The notes: generated by a model from the letters alone, not told the origin. DNA of 7,790 nt from Syntrophaceae bacterium (GCA_003165115.1 PLSJ01000400.1:1-7790); one strand, 5' to 3'; shown: positions 1 through 5,711, counted from the first letter of the stretch. Numbers and translations: made by a program.

Positions 1-1257
1 TACATCGCCATGCCCAAGGGGAACATGTACCAGTCGCTGCACACCGCGGTAATAGGTCCCCACGGCGAAAAAATCGAGATACAGATCAGGACGCGAGAGA
101 TGCACACGGTGGCGGAGGAGGGGATTGCCGCACACTGGAAGTATAAAGAAGGGAAGGTCTTCAACGCAAAAGAGGACAAGATGTTCGCCTGGCTGCGCAG
201 GATCATCGAGCGGCATGAAGAGGTAAAGGACAACAAGGAATTCCTGGAAAGCTTCAAGATAGACCTTTTCCCCGACGAGATCTACGTTTTTACCCCGCGG
301 GGGGACGTGAAAGAGCTTCCGAAAGGCGCGACGCCCGTCGACTTCGCTTATGCGGTGCATTCGACCCTGGGCCACAGGTGCGTCGGGGCGAAGGTAAACG
401 GAAAGCTGGTGCCCCTCAGGACCGTTCTGAAAAGCGGGGACAACGTGGGGATCCTGACGAACCCCGCTCACAAGCCGAGCAAGGATTGGCTCAAGTTCGT
501 CGTCACATCGAAGGCGAAGACCAAAATCCGGCAGTGGGTAAAGGAGGAGCAGAGAGAGCGGAGCATAGAGCTGGGCCGCTCCCTCCTGGAAAAAGAGCTG
601 ACCAAGCACGATTTCAGCCTATCGAAGATGCTGAAATCAGGGGAGCTCCAGACGCTTGCGAAGGATTTCTCCTTCGACACCATCGACGATCTGCTGGCTG
701 CGGTGGGCTACGGTCTTTACACGCCCCTCCAGGTCTTGGGCAAGATGATCCCCGAGATACCGAAGGTGGGCAGGCTGCAGAAGATGCTCGGCTCCATCAG
801 GAAAAGCAAGGACGACGCGATCAAGATCAAGGGGATCGACGGGCTGGTGGTCAAGTTTGCAAAGTGCTGCAACCCGATACCGGGAGACGATATCATGGGC
901 TTCATCACCAGGGGGAGAGGACTCACCGTCCATCTGGGAGATTGCCCGAACGTGCACGCCTATGACGATCAGAGAAAGATCGAAGTGACCTGGGAGATGG
1001 ACAAGGAATACACTTACTCGGTCAGGCTCAGGGTCTCGGCGGAAGACAAGAAAGGGCTCCTGTCGGATATCACGTCGATCATTTCTTCAAGCAAGGCAAA
1101 CATTATTAACGCGAATATCACGACGCACCCGGACAGGTCGGCGACGAGCGTTTTCGAGATAGAAATCCAGAACGCCCCTCAGGTGCAGAAGATCACGAAA
1201 TCCATATTGAAGCTGAAAGGGATAAAGGCGGTGGAGAGGTTAAGGAGCACCACCTAG
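1..1257 (+). CDS. rel: RelA/SpoT-family (p)ppGpp synthetase/hydrolase, 3' part (5' end outside window)
   Basis: The frame is open from base 1 (Tyr-Ile-Ala before the first Met at 10), so the start lies upstream; 418 residues are visible. Family role: makes and/or hydrolyses the alarmone (p)ppGpp on the ribosome or in the cytosol during starvation. Seen in order (window residue numbers): the end of the synthetase domain with the YQSLHT and EIQIRT motifs and AAHWKYKEG (about 1-52); a TGS domain (about 92-155) opening DEIYVFTPRGDV; a helical region; a zinc-finger/RIS segment with Cys289-Cys290, His311 and Cys315; and a C-terminal ACT domain (about 338-415) with KKGLLSDITSII. This is the normal long Rel architecture up to the end. 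The HD hydrolase domain and the RxKD/ExDD loop that would separate a bifunctional Rel from a synthetase-only RelA are upstream and unseen, so the subtype is open. The stop TAG is 4 bp from the end of convergent rpmB. Confidence 0.97.
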   Translation, partial: YIAMPKGNMYQSLHTAVIGPHGEKIEIQIRTREMHTVAEEGIAAHWKYKEGKVFNAKEDKMFAWLRRIIERHEEVKDNKEFLESFKIDLFPDEIYVFTPRGDVKELPKGATPVDFAYAVHSTLGHRCVGAKVNGKLVPLRTVLKSGDNVGILTNPAHKPSKDWLKFVVTSKAKTKIRQWVKEEQRERSIELGRSLLEKELTKHDFSLSKMLKSGELQTLAKDFSFDTIDDLLAAVGYGLYTPLQVLGKMIPEIPKVGRLQKMLGSIRKSKDDAIKIKGIDGLVVKFAKCCNPIPGDDIMGFITRGRGLTVHLGDCPNVHAYDDQRKIEVTWEMDKEYTYSVRLRVSAEDKKGLLSDITSIISSSKANIINANITTHPDRSATSVFEIEIQNAPQVQKITKSILKLKGIKAVERLRSTT

Positions 1258-1261
1258 TCTT

Positions 1262-1453
1262 TTAAAGCGGTTTTTGGATACGCCCTTTCTTGATGCACTT
1301 CGTACAGACGCTCATCCGTTTCGTGCCGCCGTTCTGCACGACCCTGATACTCTGCAGGTTGGGGAGCCATTCTTTCTTTGTCCGGTTGTGCGCGTGGCTC
1401 ACACTATACCCTATCTGCTTCCCTTTCCCGCATATGTCACAAACTCTTGCCAT
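1262..1453 (-). CDS. rpmB: Large ribosomal subunit protein bL28
   Basis: A 63-residue basic protein, the usual size for bacterial L28, a structural component of the 50S subunit. It starts MARVCDICGKG and carries two Cys pairs (CDIC near the N-terminus, CTKC near the C-terminus), the zinc-ribbon form of L28; between them are the family signatures SHAHNRTKKEWLPNLQ and KRMSVCTKC. The start ATG (1451-1453 on the minus strand) gives the canonical N-terminus. Only a weak purine stretch (CGGGG) precedes it, so the ribosome site is poor. It stands alone rather than in an rpmB-rpmG pair, and ends 4 bp from the convergent rel stop, leaving no room for a terminator between them. Confidence 0.97.
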   Translation of the reverse strand: MARVCDICGKGKQIGYSVSHAHNRTKKEWLPNLQSIRVVQNGGTKRMSVCTKCIKKGRIQKPL

Positions 1454-1508
1454 AAAGACCCCGATTTCTCGTTATTATTCCGCGCCGTCCATGCGATGTG
1501 GAACATAA

Positions 1509-1537
1509 AGTTTACCCGCTCGTCTCGCCGGTGTCAA
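1509..1537 (-). promoter_or_regulatory. Sigma70-type promoter of rpmB
   Basis: On the minus strand, TTGACA (1532-1537, a perfect -35) is followed by a 17-nt spacer and TAAACT (1509-1514, four of six -10 positions). This predicts transcription starting near 1502 and a leader of about 50 nt before the rpmB ATG. The identification rests on consensus and spacing only. Confidence 0.7.
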
Positions 1538-1653
1538 GTGAAATCCGTGCCCCAAATCCACCGCCTCCCTTTGCCCGATCCCCCTCGAGGCCCCAAAAGG
1601 GCTGGTTGAACAGAAACTAGCCAAAAAAAGGCGCAAAGAGTGACTCCCAAAGC

Positions 1654-2047
1654 TCATTTCGTCATCCAGGCATCGTTGATGCCCTCCTCAAGGCCAATTT
1701 TGCGCAAGGCTCTCCCTTAGCTCTTTCGGGACAACCTTCGCGTCCTGACCTTCCTGGGTATCTACCCCGATGGCGCACAGCCAAGCTCCATGATTCTTTG
1801 CCGCGCAGAGAGCAAGACGTCGAATGAGATGATCCCCGGCGAGCCGGACGATCAGTCCCCGTGCATGCTCCATAACCCGGCCGGGCAGATTGATCGGGCG
1901 GAAGCGGACGGCCTTCATCCTCTTTGCGACCCAGGAGCCCTGAAGGACGGGGCTCTTCATTGCCGTGTTGATATTGTGGGCAGGGACAGGTCCGGCCGAT
2001 AGCCCATGCGTCGGGACCGGCCGTTTTTCTAAGGCATTGAAAACCAC
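1654..2047 (-). pseudogene. Degraded transposase C-terminal remnant, IS1380-like
   Basis: The main open frame (2047 to 1688) contains a protein-like block, VAKRMKAVRF followed by INLPGRVMEHARGLIVRL, which matches my memory of the C-terminal region of IS1380-type (DDE group 1) transposases; no search was run. The frame looks broken at both ends. Just upstream, DAWAIG is read in another frame (near 1995-2010) and would precede AHNINTAMKS, as in the AxWAIxxLAHN-type segment I recall from these proteins. At the other end, dropping one A from the AAAA run near 1699-1702 joins KELRESLAQ to a continuation ending GINDAWMTK and a TGA at 1654-1656. No catalytic DDE residues, inverted repeats or full-length start remain. 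The tail after residue ~85 does not look like transposase and may be the end of another lost gene. Alternatively the whole stretch is a chance open frame in GC-rich DNA. Confidence 0.42.
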
Positions 2048-2064
2048 CCCTCAATCGTTATAAG
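2037..2064 (+). promoter_or_regulatory. Sigma70-type promoter of the queCED operon
   Basis: TTGAAA (2037-2042) and TATAAG (2059-2064) are separated by 16 nt; TAAGAT (2061-2066, 18-nt spacer) is an alternative -10. Transcription would begin near 2072, leaving only about 20 nt before the queC ATG. That is too short for a preQ1 riboswitch, and none is visible. A strong Shine-Dalgarno AGAGGAG lies at 2074-2080, 13 nt before the ATG, which is longer than usual spacing. Confidence 0.6.
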
Positions 2065-2093
2065 ATGACTTTTAGAGGAGACGTGCCGGAACG

Positions 2094-2810
2094 ATGCAGG
2101 GTAATAAGGACGTGATCGAGAAACCGAGGGCCGTGGTGTTGCTGAGTGGAGGACTCGATTCTTCCACGCTGCTTGCCATAGTCAAATCGGAGGACTTTGA
2201 GCCGTATGCCCTCAGTTTCCGTTACGGTCAACGGCACGACATTGAAATCGAGGCTGCTCGCAGGATCGCGAAGGCGTTAGGGGCTGCTCGCCACACTATC
2301 GTCGACATCGACCTTCGCATGTTCGGCGGCTCCGCGCTTACCGATGCCATCCCGGTCCCGAAAGGCCGGGGCGCCGACGAAATTTCCAGGGATATACCCG
2401 TTACCTATGTTCCCGCCCGCAATACGATTTTCCTCTCTTTTGCCCTCGCCTGGGCGGAAGTGCTTGGAGCGGCGGATATCTTTATCGGCGTAAACGCCCT
2501 CGATTACAGCGGCTACCCGGACTGCCGTCCCGAGTACATAGACGCTTATGAACGGATGGCGAACCTCGCCACAAAAGCAGGTGTCGAAGGCAAGCGCCTC
2601 AAGATCCACGCACCTCTCATCCGATTGAGCAAGGCCGGAATTATCAAAAAGGGGCTTGAATTGGGGGTCGACTACTCTTTGACAAGCACCTGCTATGACC
2701 CCCACCCCGACGGCAAGGCGTGCGGCGCCTGCGATGCGTGCCTGTTGCGGCTCAAGGGGTTCAGGGAGCTGGGGATTCCCGACCCGGTCGACTACGTGCG
2801 GAAGGACTGA
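2094..2810 (+). CDS. queC: 7-cyano-7-deazaguanine (preQ0) synthase QueC
   Basis: QueC converts 7-carboxy-7-deazaguanine to preQ0 with ATP and ammonia, the last step of preQ0 synthesis and the entry to queuosine (or deazapurine) modification. The 238-residue product has the PP-loop ATP-binding motif SGGLDSS at residues 18-24 and the C-terminal zinc site as Cys200, Cys210, Cys213 and Cys216 (CGACDAC). Length matches the family (about 220-240). The ATG at 2094 adds about ten residues before the conserved AVVLLSGG; an in-frame GTG at 2112 would be the shorter option but lacks good Shine-Dalgarno spacing. It is the first gene of the operon and ends 8 bp before queE. Key residues are intact. Confidence 0.97.
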   Translation: MQGNKDVIEKPRAVVLLSGGLDSSTLLAIVKSEDFEPYALSFRYGQRHDIEIEAARRIAKALGAARHTIVDIDLRMFGGSALTDAIPVPKGRGADEISRDIPVTYVPARNTIFLSFALAWAEVLGAADIFIGVNALDYSGYPDCRPEYIDAYERMANLATKAGVEGKRLKIHAPLIRLSKAGIIKKGLELGVDYSLTSTCYDPHPDGKACGACDACLLRLKGFRELGIPDPVDYVRKD

Positions 2811-2818
2811 CGGCCTAA

Positions 2819-3457
2819 ATGGCTTATAAAATAAAGGAGATATTCTACTCACTCCAGGGCGAGGGTGCACAGACGGGTCGCCCCGCCGTGTTCTGCCGCT
2901 TCTCGGGCTGCAATCTATGGTCCGGCAAGGCCGAAGACAAACCCCGGTCGTTTTGTGCCTGGTGTGACACGGATTTTGTGGGTACGGACGGACCCAGGGG
3001 CGGTATCTTCGATAAGGCGGGAGAGTTGGCCGCATGCGTATCGGCCCTTTTTCCTGCCTCCGGACCGGACACACAACGGCTGGTGGTCGCCACGGGTGGG
3101 GAACCTTTGCTTCAACTCGACGAGCCCCTTATCACTGCTTTCCACACTGCGGGTCTCGAGATCGCGGTAGAGACGAACGGGACATTGCCGATGCCCACAG
3201 GCATCGACTGGGTGTGCGTCAGCCCCAAGGCGGGCGCCGGACTCACGATACGGACAGGAGACGAGCTGAAGCTTCTGTTCTCTCAGGATCGGGTCGATCC
3301 TGAGGAGTATCTCGATCTCCATTTCCGTTACTTTTTCCTCCAGCCCATAGACGGTCCACGGGTAACGGCCCATACGGCGTTGGCGATAGACTATTGCCTC
3401 CGCCATCCACGCTGGAGGCTCAGCCTTCAAACACACAAGATAGTGGGCATACCATAG
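2819..3457 (+). CDS. queE: 7-carboxy-7-deazaguanine synthase QueE (radical SAM)
   Basis: QueE is a cytosolic radical SAM enzyme that contracts the ring of 6-carboxy-tetrahydropterin to 7-carboxy-7-deazaguanine. Seen in the 212-residue product: the N-terminal KEIFYSLQGEG signature; an extended cluster motif of Cys31, Cys46 and Cys49 (C-x14-C-x2-C rather than the classical C-x3-C-x2-C), which is known in the QueE family and binds the 4Fe-4S cluster; the SAM-binding ATGGEPLLQ segment near residues 90-100; and ETNGT further on. Its likely Shine-Dalgarno GGAAGGA (2800-2806) lies inside the end of queC, so the two are probably translationally coupled. The C-terminus (LQTHKIVGIP) matches the usual QueE end, so the gene is complete. 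Confidence 0.96.
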   Translation: MAYKIKEIFYSLQGEGAQTGRPAVFCRFSGCNLWSGKAEDKPRSFCAWCDTDFVGTDGPRGGIFDKAGELAACVSALFPASGPDTQRLVVATGGEPLLQLDEPLITAFHTAGLEIAVETNGTLPMPTGIDWVCVSPKAGAGLTIRTGDELKLLFSQDRVDPEEYLDLHFRYFFLQPIDGPRVTAHTALAIDYCLRHPRWRLSLQTHKIVGIP

Positions 3458-3467
3458 GATAAGAACG

Positions 3468-3830
3468 ATGATCATCTACAAGGCTTTTACCTTCGCGGCC
3501 GCACACCGGTTGCCCCAAGTCCCGCAAAGTCACAAGTGCTCCGTGATGCACGGGCATACGTTCAGGATAGAGGTCTGCGTCCGGGGTCCTCTCCAGCCCA
3601 AAGCCGGATGGGTCATGGACTTCGCCGATATCGCGGTCGCCTTCGACCCCCTGCGAGAGACCCTGGACCATAAGTGCCTCAACGACATAGAGGGTTTGGA
3701 GAATCCGACCTCCGAGAACATAGCCCTATGGGTCTGGAAACGCGTGAAACCGCTATTGCCGGGCCTGTGCAGGATCGTTGTCCAGGAGAGTGCCGACTCC
3801 GGATGCATCTACGAGGGAGAGGGCGAGTGA
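3468..3830 (+). CDS. queD: 6-carboxy-tetrahydropterin synthase QueD
   Basis: QueD converts dihydroneopterin triphosphate (the GTP cyclohydrolase product) to 6-carboxy-5,6,7,8-tetrahydropterin, the substrate of QueE. The 120 residues match the family length (E. coli about 121). Zinc ligands are His13 (AAAHRL), His28 and His30 (CSVMHGH), with catalytic Cys24 in the same motif. LDHKCLND supplies His68, PTSENIA (80-86) is the family signature, and Glu107 (QES) is the pterin-binding glutamate. The CxxxHGH cysteine favours QueD over eukaryotic-type PTPS. AGGA overlapping the queE stop (3456-3459) is the ribosome site, 8 nt before ATG. It is the last gene of the operon, and no Rho-independent terminator is visible after it. 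Confidence 0.95.
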   Translation: MIIYKAFTFAAAHRLPQVPQSHKCSVMHGHTFRIEVCVRGPLQPKAGWVMDFADIAVAFDPLRETLDHKCLNDIEGLENPTSENIALWVWKRVKPLLPGLCRIVVQESADSGCIYEGEGE

Positions 3831-3850
3831 AGGTCCGCCATGCCCACATC

Positions 3851-3898
3851 GTCGGAAATATCCGACGCATATGGCCGCTCGATTCGGACAATTCCGAC
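3851..3898. promoter_or_regulatory. Two matched palindromes TCGGA-N4-TCCGA, candidate activator binding sites
   Basis: TCGGA-aata-TCCGA (3852-3865, extending to a 7-bp arm CGTCGGA) and TCGGA-caat-TCCGA (3884-3897) share both half sites and the 4-nt AT-rich centre. Their centres are 32 bp apart, close to three helical turns, which places them on one face of the DNA. A lone half site TCGGA sits at 3913-3917. Neither palindrome is followed by a T-run, so they are unlikely to be terminators. They lie about 170-205 bp upstream of the predicted start of the sigma54-type promoter, the distance where enhancer-binding proteins usually bind. The bound protein is unknown. Confidence 0.4.
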
Positions 3899-4037
3899 TC
3901 CTTCTTTCCCGCTCGGATAGAGTGACGACGGATGCGGGAACCCCTTCGCCGACCCATTCTCTAAAAAGGCCCGTTTTGTCACCCCCTTTTACCGCACCGC
4001 GCTTTACCGGGAGCACTTCTTTCCCTCCCCGATCCTA

Positions 4038-4053
4038 TGGCATGGCTCGTGCA
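4038..4053 (+). promoter_or_regulatory. Candidate sigma54 (-24/-12) promoter
   Basis: TGGCATG-N4-GTGCA matches ten of the twelve defined positions of the sigma54 consensus TGGCACG-N4-TTGCA, with the invariant GG (4039-4040) and GC (4051-4052) correctly separated by 10 nt. Transcription would start about 12 nt later, near 4064, giving a leader of about 33 nt with the Shine-Dalgarno GAAGGGGG (4082-4089) before the ATG at 4097. A sigma70-like -10 (TAAAAT, 4067-4072) is nearby but no acceptable -35 stands in front of it. Confidence 0.5.
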
Positions 4054-4096
4054 AATAAAAATTCCATAAAATAAACACCCAGAAGGGGGTAGCACA

Positions 4097-4330
4097 ATGA
4101 AGAAAGTATTAGTGTTCGTGTTCGCAGTCGTGATCGCAGTGGCATTTGCCGCCACAGGCTTTGCCCAGGCACCCGCCGCAGCACCGGCGGAGAAAGCGGC
4201 GCCCGCAGCACCGGCTCCTGAGAAGGAAAAACCGGCGAAGGCGAAGAAGGCTCCTAAGAAGAAGGCTCCTAAGAAGGAAGAGAAGAAAGAAGAAGCTCCT
4301 GCCGCTCCCGCTCCGGCTCCTGCGAAGTAA
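4097..4330 (+). CDS. Small exported Ala/Lys/Pro-rich protein, function unknown
   Basis: The 77-residue product begins with a clear Sec signal peptide: MKK, a hydrophobic core (about 4-19), and a likely cut after Ala23 in GFA-QA. The mature ~54 residues are almost only Ala, Lys, Pro and Glu, with no aromatic residues: an AP-rich stretch, a Lys-rich centre containing the perfect repeat KKAPK-KKAPK (residues 50-59), a KKEEKKEE run, and a PAPAPAK end. This looks disordered and strongly charged. The composition recalls histone H1-like tails, but the signal peptide argues for the periplasm or cell surface, perhaps binding anionic polymers or peptidoglycan; that role is a guess. It is a single-gene unit with a strong Shine-Dalgarno, a sigma54-like promoter and a strong terminator 13 bp after the stop, which suggests controlled, possibly abundant expression. 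I do not recognise a named family. Confidence 0.82.
   Translation: MKKVLVFVFAVVIAVAFAATGFAQAPAAAPAEKAAPAAPAPEKEKPAKAKKAPKKKAPKKEEKKEEAPAAPAPAPAK
4244..4273 (+). repeat. Perfect 15-bp tandem duplication
   Basis: AAGAAGGCTCCTAAG occurs twice head to tail (4244-4258 and 4259-4273), in frame, encoding KKAPK twice in the small exported protein. Identity at the DNA level, including wobble positions, suggests recent slippage, so repeat number may vary between strains. Confidence 0.9.
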
Positions 4331-4343
4331 GACTTCACCAACG

Positions 4344-4378
4344 AAAAAAAAGAGGGTCGATTCGACCCTCTTTTTTTT
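4344..4378. terminator. Strong Rho-independent terminator, symmetric
   Basis: Arms 4344-4360 and 4362-4378 are perfect reverse complements of 17 bases around one central base: eight A, then a GC-rich core (GAGGGTCG against CGACCCTC), then eight T. It starts 13 bp after the small protein stop codon. The A-run on the left makes it usable on the minus strand too, although no minus-strand gene needs it here. Confidence 0.93.
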
Positions 4379-4524
4379 GCCTCTCTCGGCTTGGCGGTCG
4401 CGGACCTCACCATCCGCACGTCAAAGGATATCCGGTTTTCCTTCCTCTCCCGATAACGTTCAGATTTGTGTTGCAACGGGCGCGGCGCGCGTGGTAATCC
4501 ATAGACGGAAGGGTTTACGCGAGG

Positions 4525-4866
4525 ATGCACCTGCACAGAGAATTCATCCTGATTCCGTTGATTTTCCTGCTGGTCGCCTGCGCCTCCACCTTCTTCAATC
4601 TGAAGAGGGTCGAGCGCGGCATGACTTCCGGGGAAGTTGAAGCCATTATGGGCAAAAAACACGATATAAAAACCGTCGACAGGGAAGGCTCGGTCTACAC
4701 CCTCTACCGGAATGAAAACCGTCTCTGCAATCCAAACCTTTCTTTTTGGGATAGATGTGACTTCCTCGTGATCCTCAAAAATGGCAAGGTGATCGAGACC
4801 GGGGTAAAAGAAGGCGGCGGCTATAGCCCGAACATGGCTCTTCTCCCTCTTTTTCAGCAGCCCTAG
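4525..4866 (+). CDS. Small outer-membrane-type lipoprotein, BamE/SmpA-like
   Basis: A 113-residue lipoprotein. The signal sequence (1-18) ends in the lipobox LVAC with lipidated Cys19; Ala at +2 is compatible with Lol sorting to the outer membrane. Residues 29-45 (VERGMTSGEVEAIMGKK) fit the 'G-M-T-x2-E-V-x3-M-G-K' helix of SmpA/OmlA/BamE-like domains, and a strand pair around LVILKNGKVIETG follows. BamE itself is also about 113 residues, but similarity is limited to this pattern, so a role in outer-membrane protein assembly is not shown. Cys68 and Cys78 could form a disulfide. Shine-Dalgarno: GGAAGGG (4507-4513), 11 nt before ATG. No promoter is evident in 4381-4524. The stop TAG falls exactly at the presumed left end of the IS630 remnant, so the true original C-terminus may have been longer. 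Confidence 0.82.
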   Translation: MHLHREFILIPLIFLLVACASTFFNLKRVERGMTSGEVEAIMGKKHDIKTVDREGSVYTLYRNENRLCNPNLSFWDRCDFLVILKNGKVIETGVKEGGGYSPNMALLPLFQQP

Positions 4867-5361
4867 TGTCGTGTCTCATAGATAGATGGTATTGTAGCGC
4901 TTGTGGTGGACCATGTTCATGTCGAGACGCGCTGTCCAAGTGGTTCTCAGTGAAGCAGGTCGACTGGAGTTGAAGCGTTGGGTGAGCGCCCACAGGACCC
5001 CTCAACAGGTGGCGCAACGATGCCGAATTGTGTTGGCTGCGGCAAAAGGGCAACAGGATAAGGATATCGCGGGAAGCATGGGGATCAATCATAAGACTGC
5101 GGCGTTATGGCGACAACGTTCCTCAGCGAGGGTCCGGACTGTCTTTGGGAGGTCGCGGCTGGCCGCGGACGAAAACCCCAGCTGACGGCGGATAAGATTG
5201 AGAGAATCATCGATGCGACGCTTCAAACCACGCCCGCCGCAGCAACCCATTGGAGCTGCCTGACAATGGCTGAAAAACAGGGTGTGAGCAAGGCGACCGT
5301 CAGCCGCATATGGCAAAGTCACAATCTTCAGCCCTATAGAACCGATCATTTCAAACTGTAA
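4864..5361 (+). mobile_element. IS630-family element, left half only
   Basis: The left end is placed at the TA (4864-4865) because IS630 elements duplicate TA on insertion and the following GTGTCGTGTCTC reads like a terminal repeat start; this end assignment is inferred. The transposase frame begins about 55 bp inside. No inverted partner of this end is present to the right; instead the sequence runs straight into a PEP-CTERM gene fragment. The catalytic DDE half is missing, so the element is dead. Confidence 0.6.
4919..5361 (+). pseudogene. IS630-family transposase, N-terminal part, frameshifted and truncated
   Basis: Read from ATG 4919 (GGTGGA 9 nt upstream), residues 1-67 give an IS630 helix-turn-helix region: LSEAGRLELKRWV, then TPQQVAQRCRIVLAAA, then KDIAGSMGINHKTAALWRQR. 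The continuation FLSEGPDCL, GRKPQLTADKIERII, ATHWS, GVSKATVSRIW and LQPYRTDHFKL is in the next frame from 5119. Restoring one T in the TT at 5119-5120 rejoins RQR to FLSEG, so a single-base deletion is the simplest explanation. The reading then stops at TAA 5359-5361 just where the family would continue (FKLS-D) into the DDE catalytic domain. About 150 of some 340 usual residues remain. Confidence 0.82.
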
Positions 5362-5492
5362 ATACAGGCGCAATCGGATCGGAGTCATTCCAGATATACA
5401 GCCCCTCTTCCGTCCCTCTTCCGGGCGCCCTTCTGCTCTTCGGTCCCGGCCTTGTCGGGCTGGCGGCAATAAGGGAAAGGTTTAAGAAGTAG
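5362..5492 (+). pseudogene. C-terminal fragment of a PEP-CTERM (VPLPG-type) exported protein
   Basis: The third frame (codons starting at 5361+3n) reads a short polar stretch (SESFQIYSPSS) followed from 5412 by VPLPGALLLFGPG, LVGLAA and the basic end IRERFKK, then TAG at 5490-5492. This is the textbook three-part sorting tail: a VP-P-type motif, a hydrophobic helix and an Arg/Lys-rich end, recognised by exosortase for processing and surface attachment in exopolysaccharide-forming bacteria. No start, Shine-Dalgarno or signal peptide precedes it: upstream the frame closes at 5337-5339 inside the IS630 remnant. It is therefore the surviving tail of a gene removed by the IS-associated rearrangement. 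The exact junction lies between about 5340 and 5370 and cannot be fixed by eye. The downstream hairpin fits as its original terminator. Confidence 0.78.
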
Positions 5493-5514
5493 GCGTTATT
5501 CACCAAACATTGAG

Positions 5515-5545
5515 GGCAGGGTCAGTAAATGGGCCTGCCTTTTTT
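5515..5545 (+). terminator. Probable Rho-independent terminator of the lost PEP-CTERM gene
   Basis: GGCAGG (5515-5520) pairs with CCTGCC (5534-5539) across a 13-nt loop and is followed directly by six T (5540-5545). The stem is short and the loop long, so it is weaker than the one at 4344-4378. Its position 22 bp after the PEP-CTERM stop supports it. Confidence 0.5.
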
Positions 5546-5711
5546 CTCTTGTTGTCGCGATTACCGTTCGAACTGCGGTATTAAAGGAAGAAACCCAAAA
5601 GTATCGAGTTCAGGAAGGCGGGTGTATCGACGCCATCTGTCTTTAGCTCCGCTTGAAAGGCGAAAAACGAAATCCTATGGCAAAGCGGCCGTAGGAGTTC
5701 TTCCGCATGGG

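Noticed and set aside
378..965. Arg/Gly-rich 195-codon open frame on the plus strand inside rel
   Set aside because: It is an out-of-frame shadow of the clearly conserved TGS, zinc-finger and ACT coding sequence; its composition is typical of a shifted frame in GC-rich DNA.
1454..2093. Search for a tRNA, riboswitch or small RNA in the rpmB-queC gap
   Set aside because: No cloverleaf, preQ1-type pseudoknot or hairpin with a T-run was found; only the rpmB promoter, the decayed frame and the que promoter are supportable.
2277..3074. 265-codon minus-strand open frame across queC and queE
   Set aside because: It runs antisense over two genes with intact catalytic motifs, and has no domain signature or ribosome site.
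3827..3925. GTG-started 32-codon frame overlapping the queD stop by GTGA
   Set aside because: The 4-base overlap and purine-rich upstream look like coupling, but the peptide has no recognisable feature and its frame contains both palindromes, which better explain the sequence pattern. Conservation in relatives could revive it.
4067..4072. Sigma70 -10 (TAAAAT) for the small exported protein
   Set aside because: No -35 within 16-18 nt matches more than about two consensus bases; the overlapping sigma54-like site is the better fit.
4146..4640. Arg/Leu-rich 164-codon plus-strand frame over the small exported gene
   Set aside because: It is a shifted reading of the low-complexity Lys/Ala/Pro region that passes through the terminator hairpin.
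3979..4662. 227-codon minus-strand frame rich in Ala/Gly/Phe
   Set aside because: It is the antisense of the Ala/Lys/Pro gene, and its repeats come from the complementary codons. It also crosses the strong terminator.
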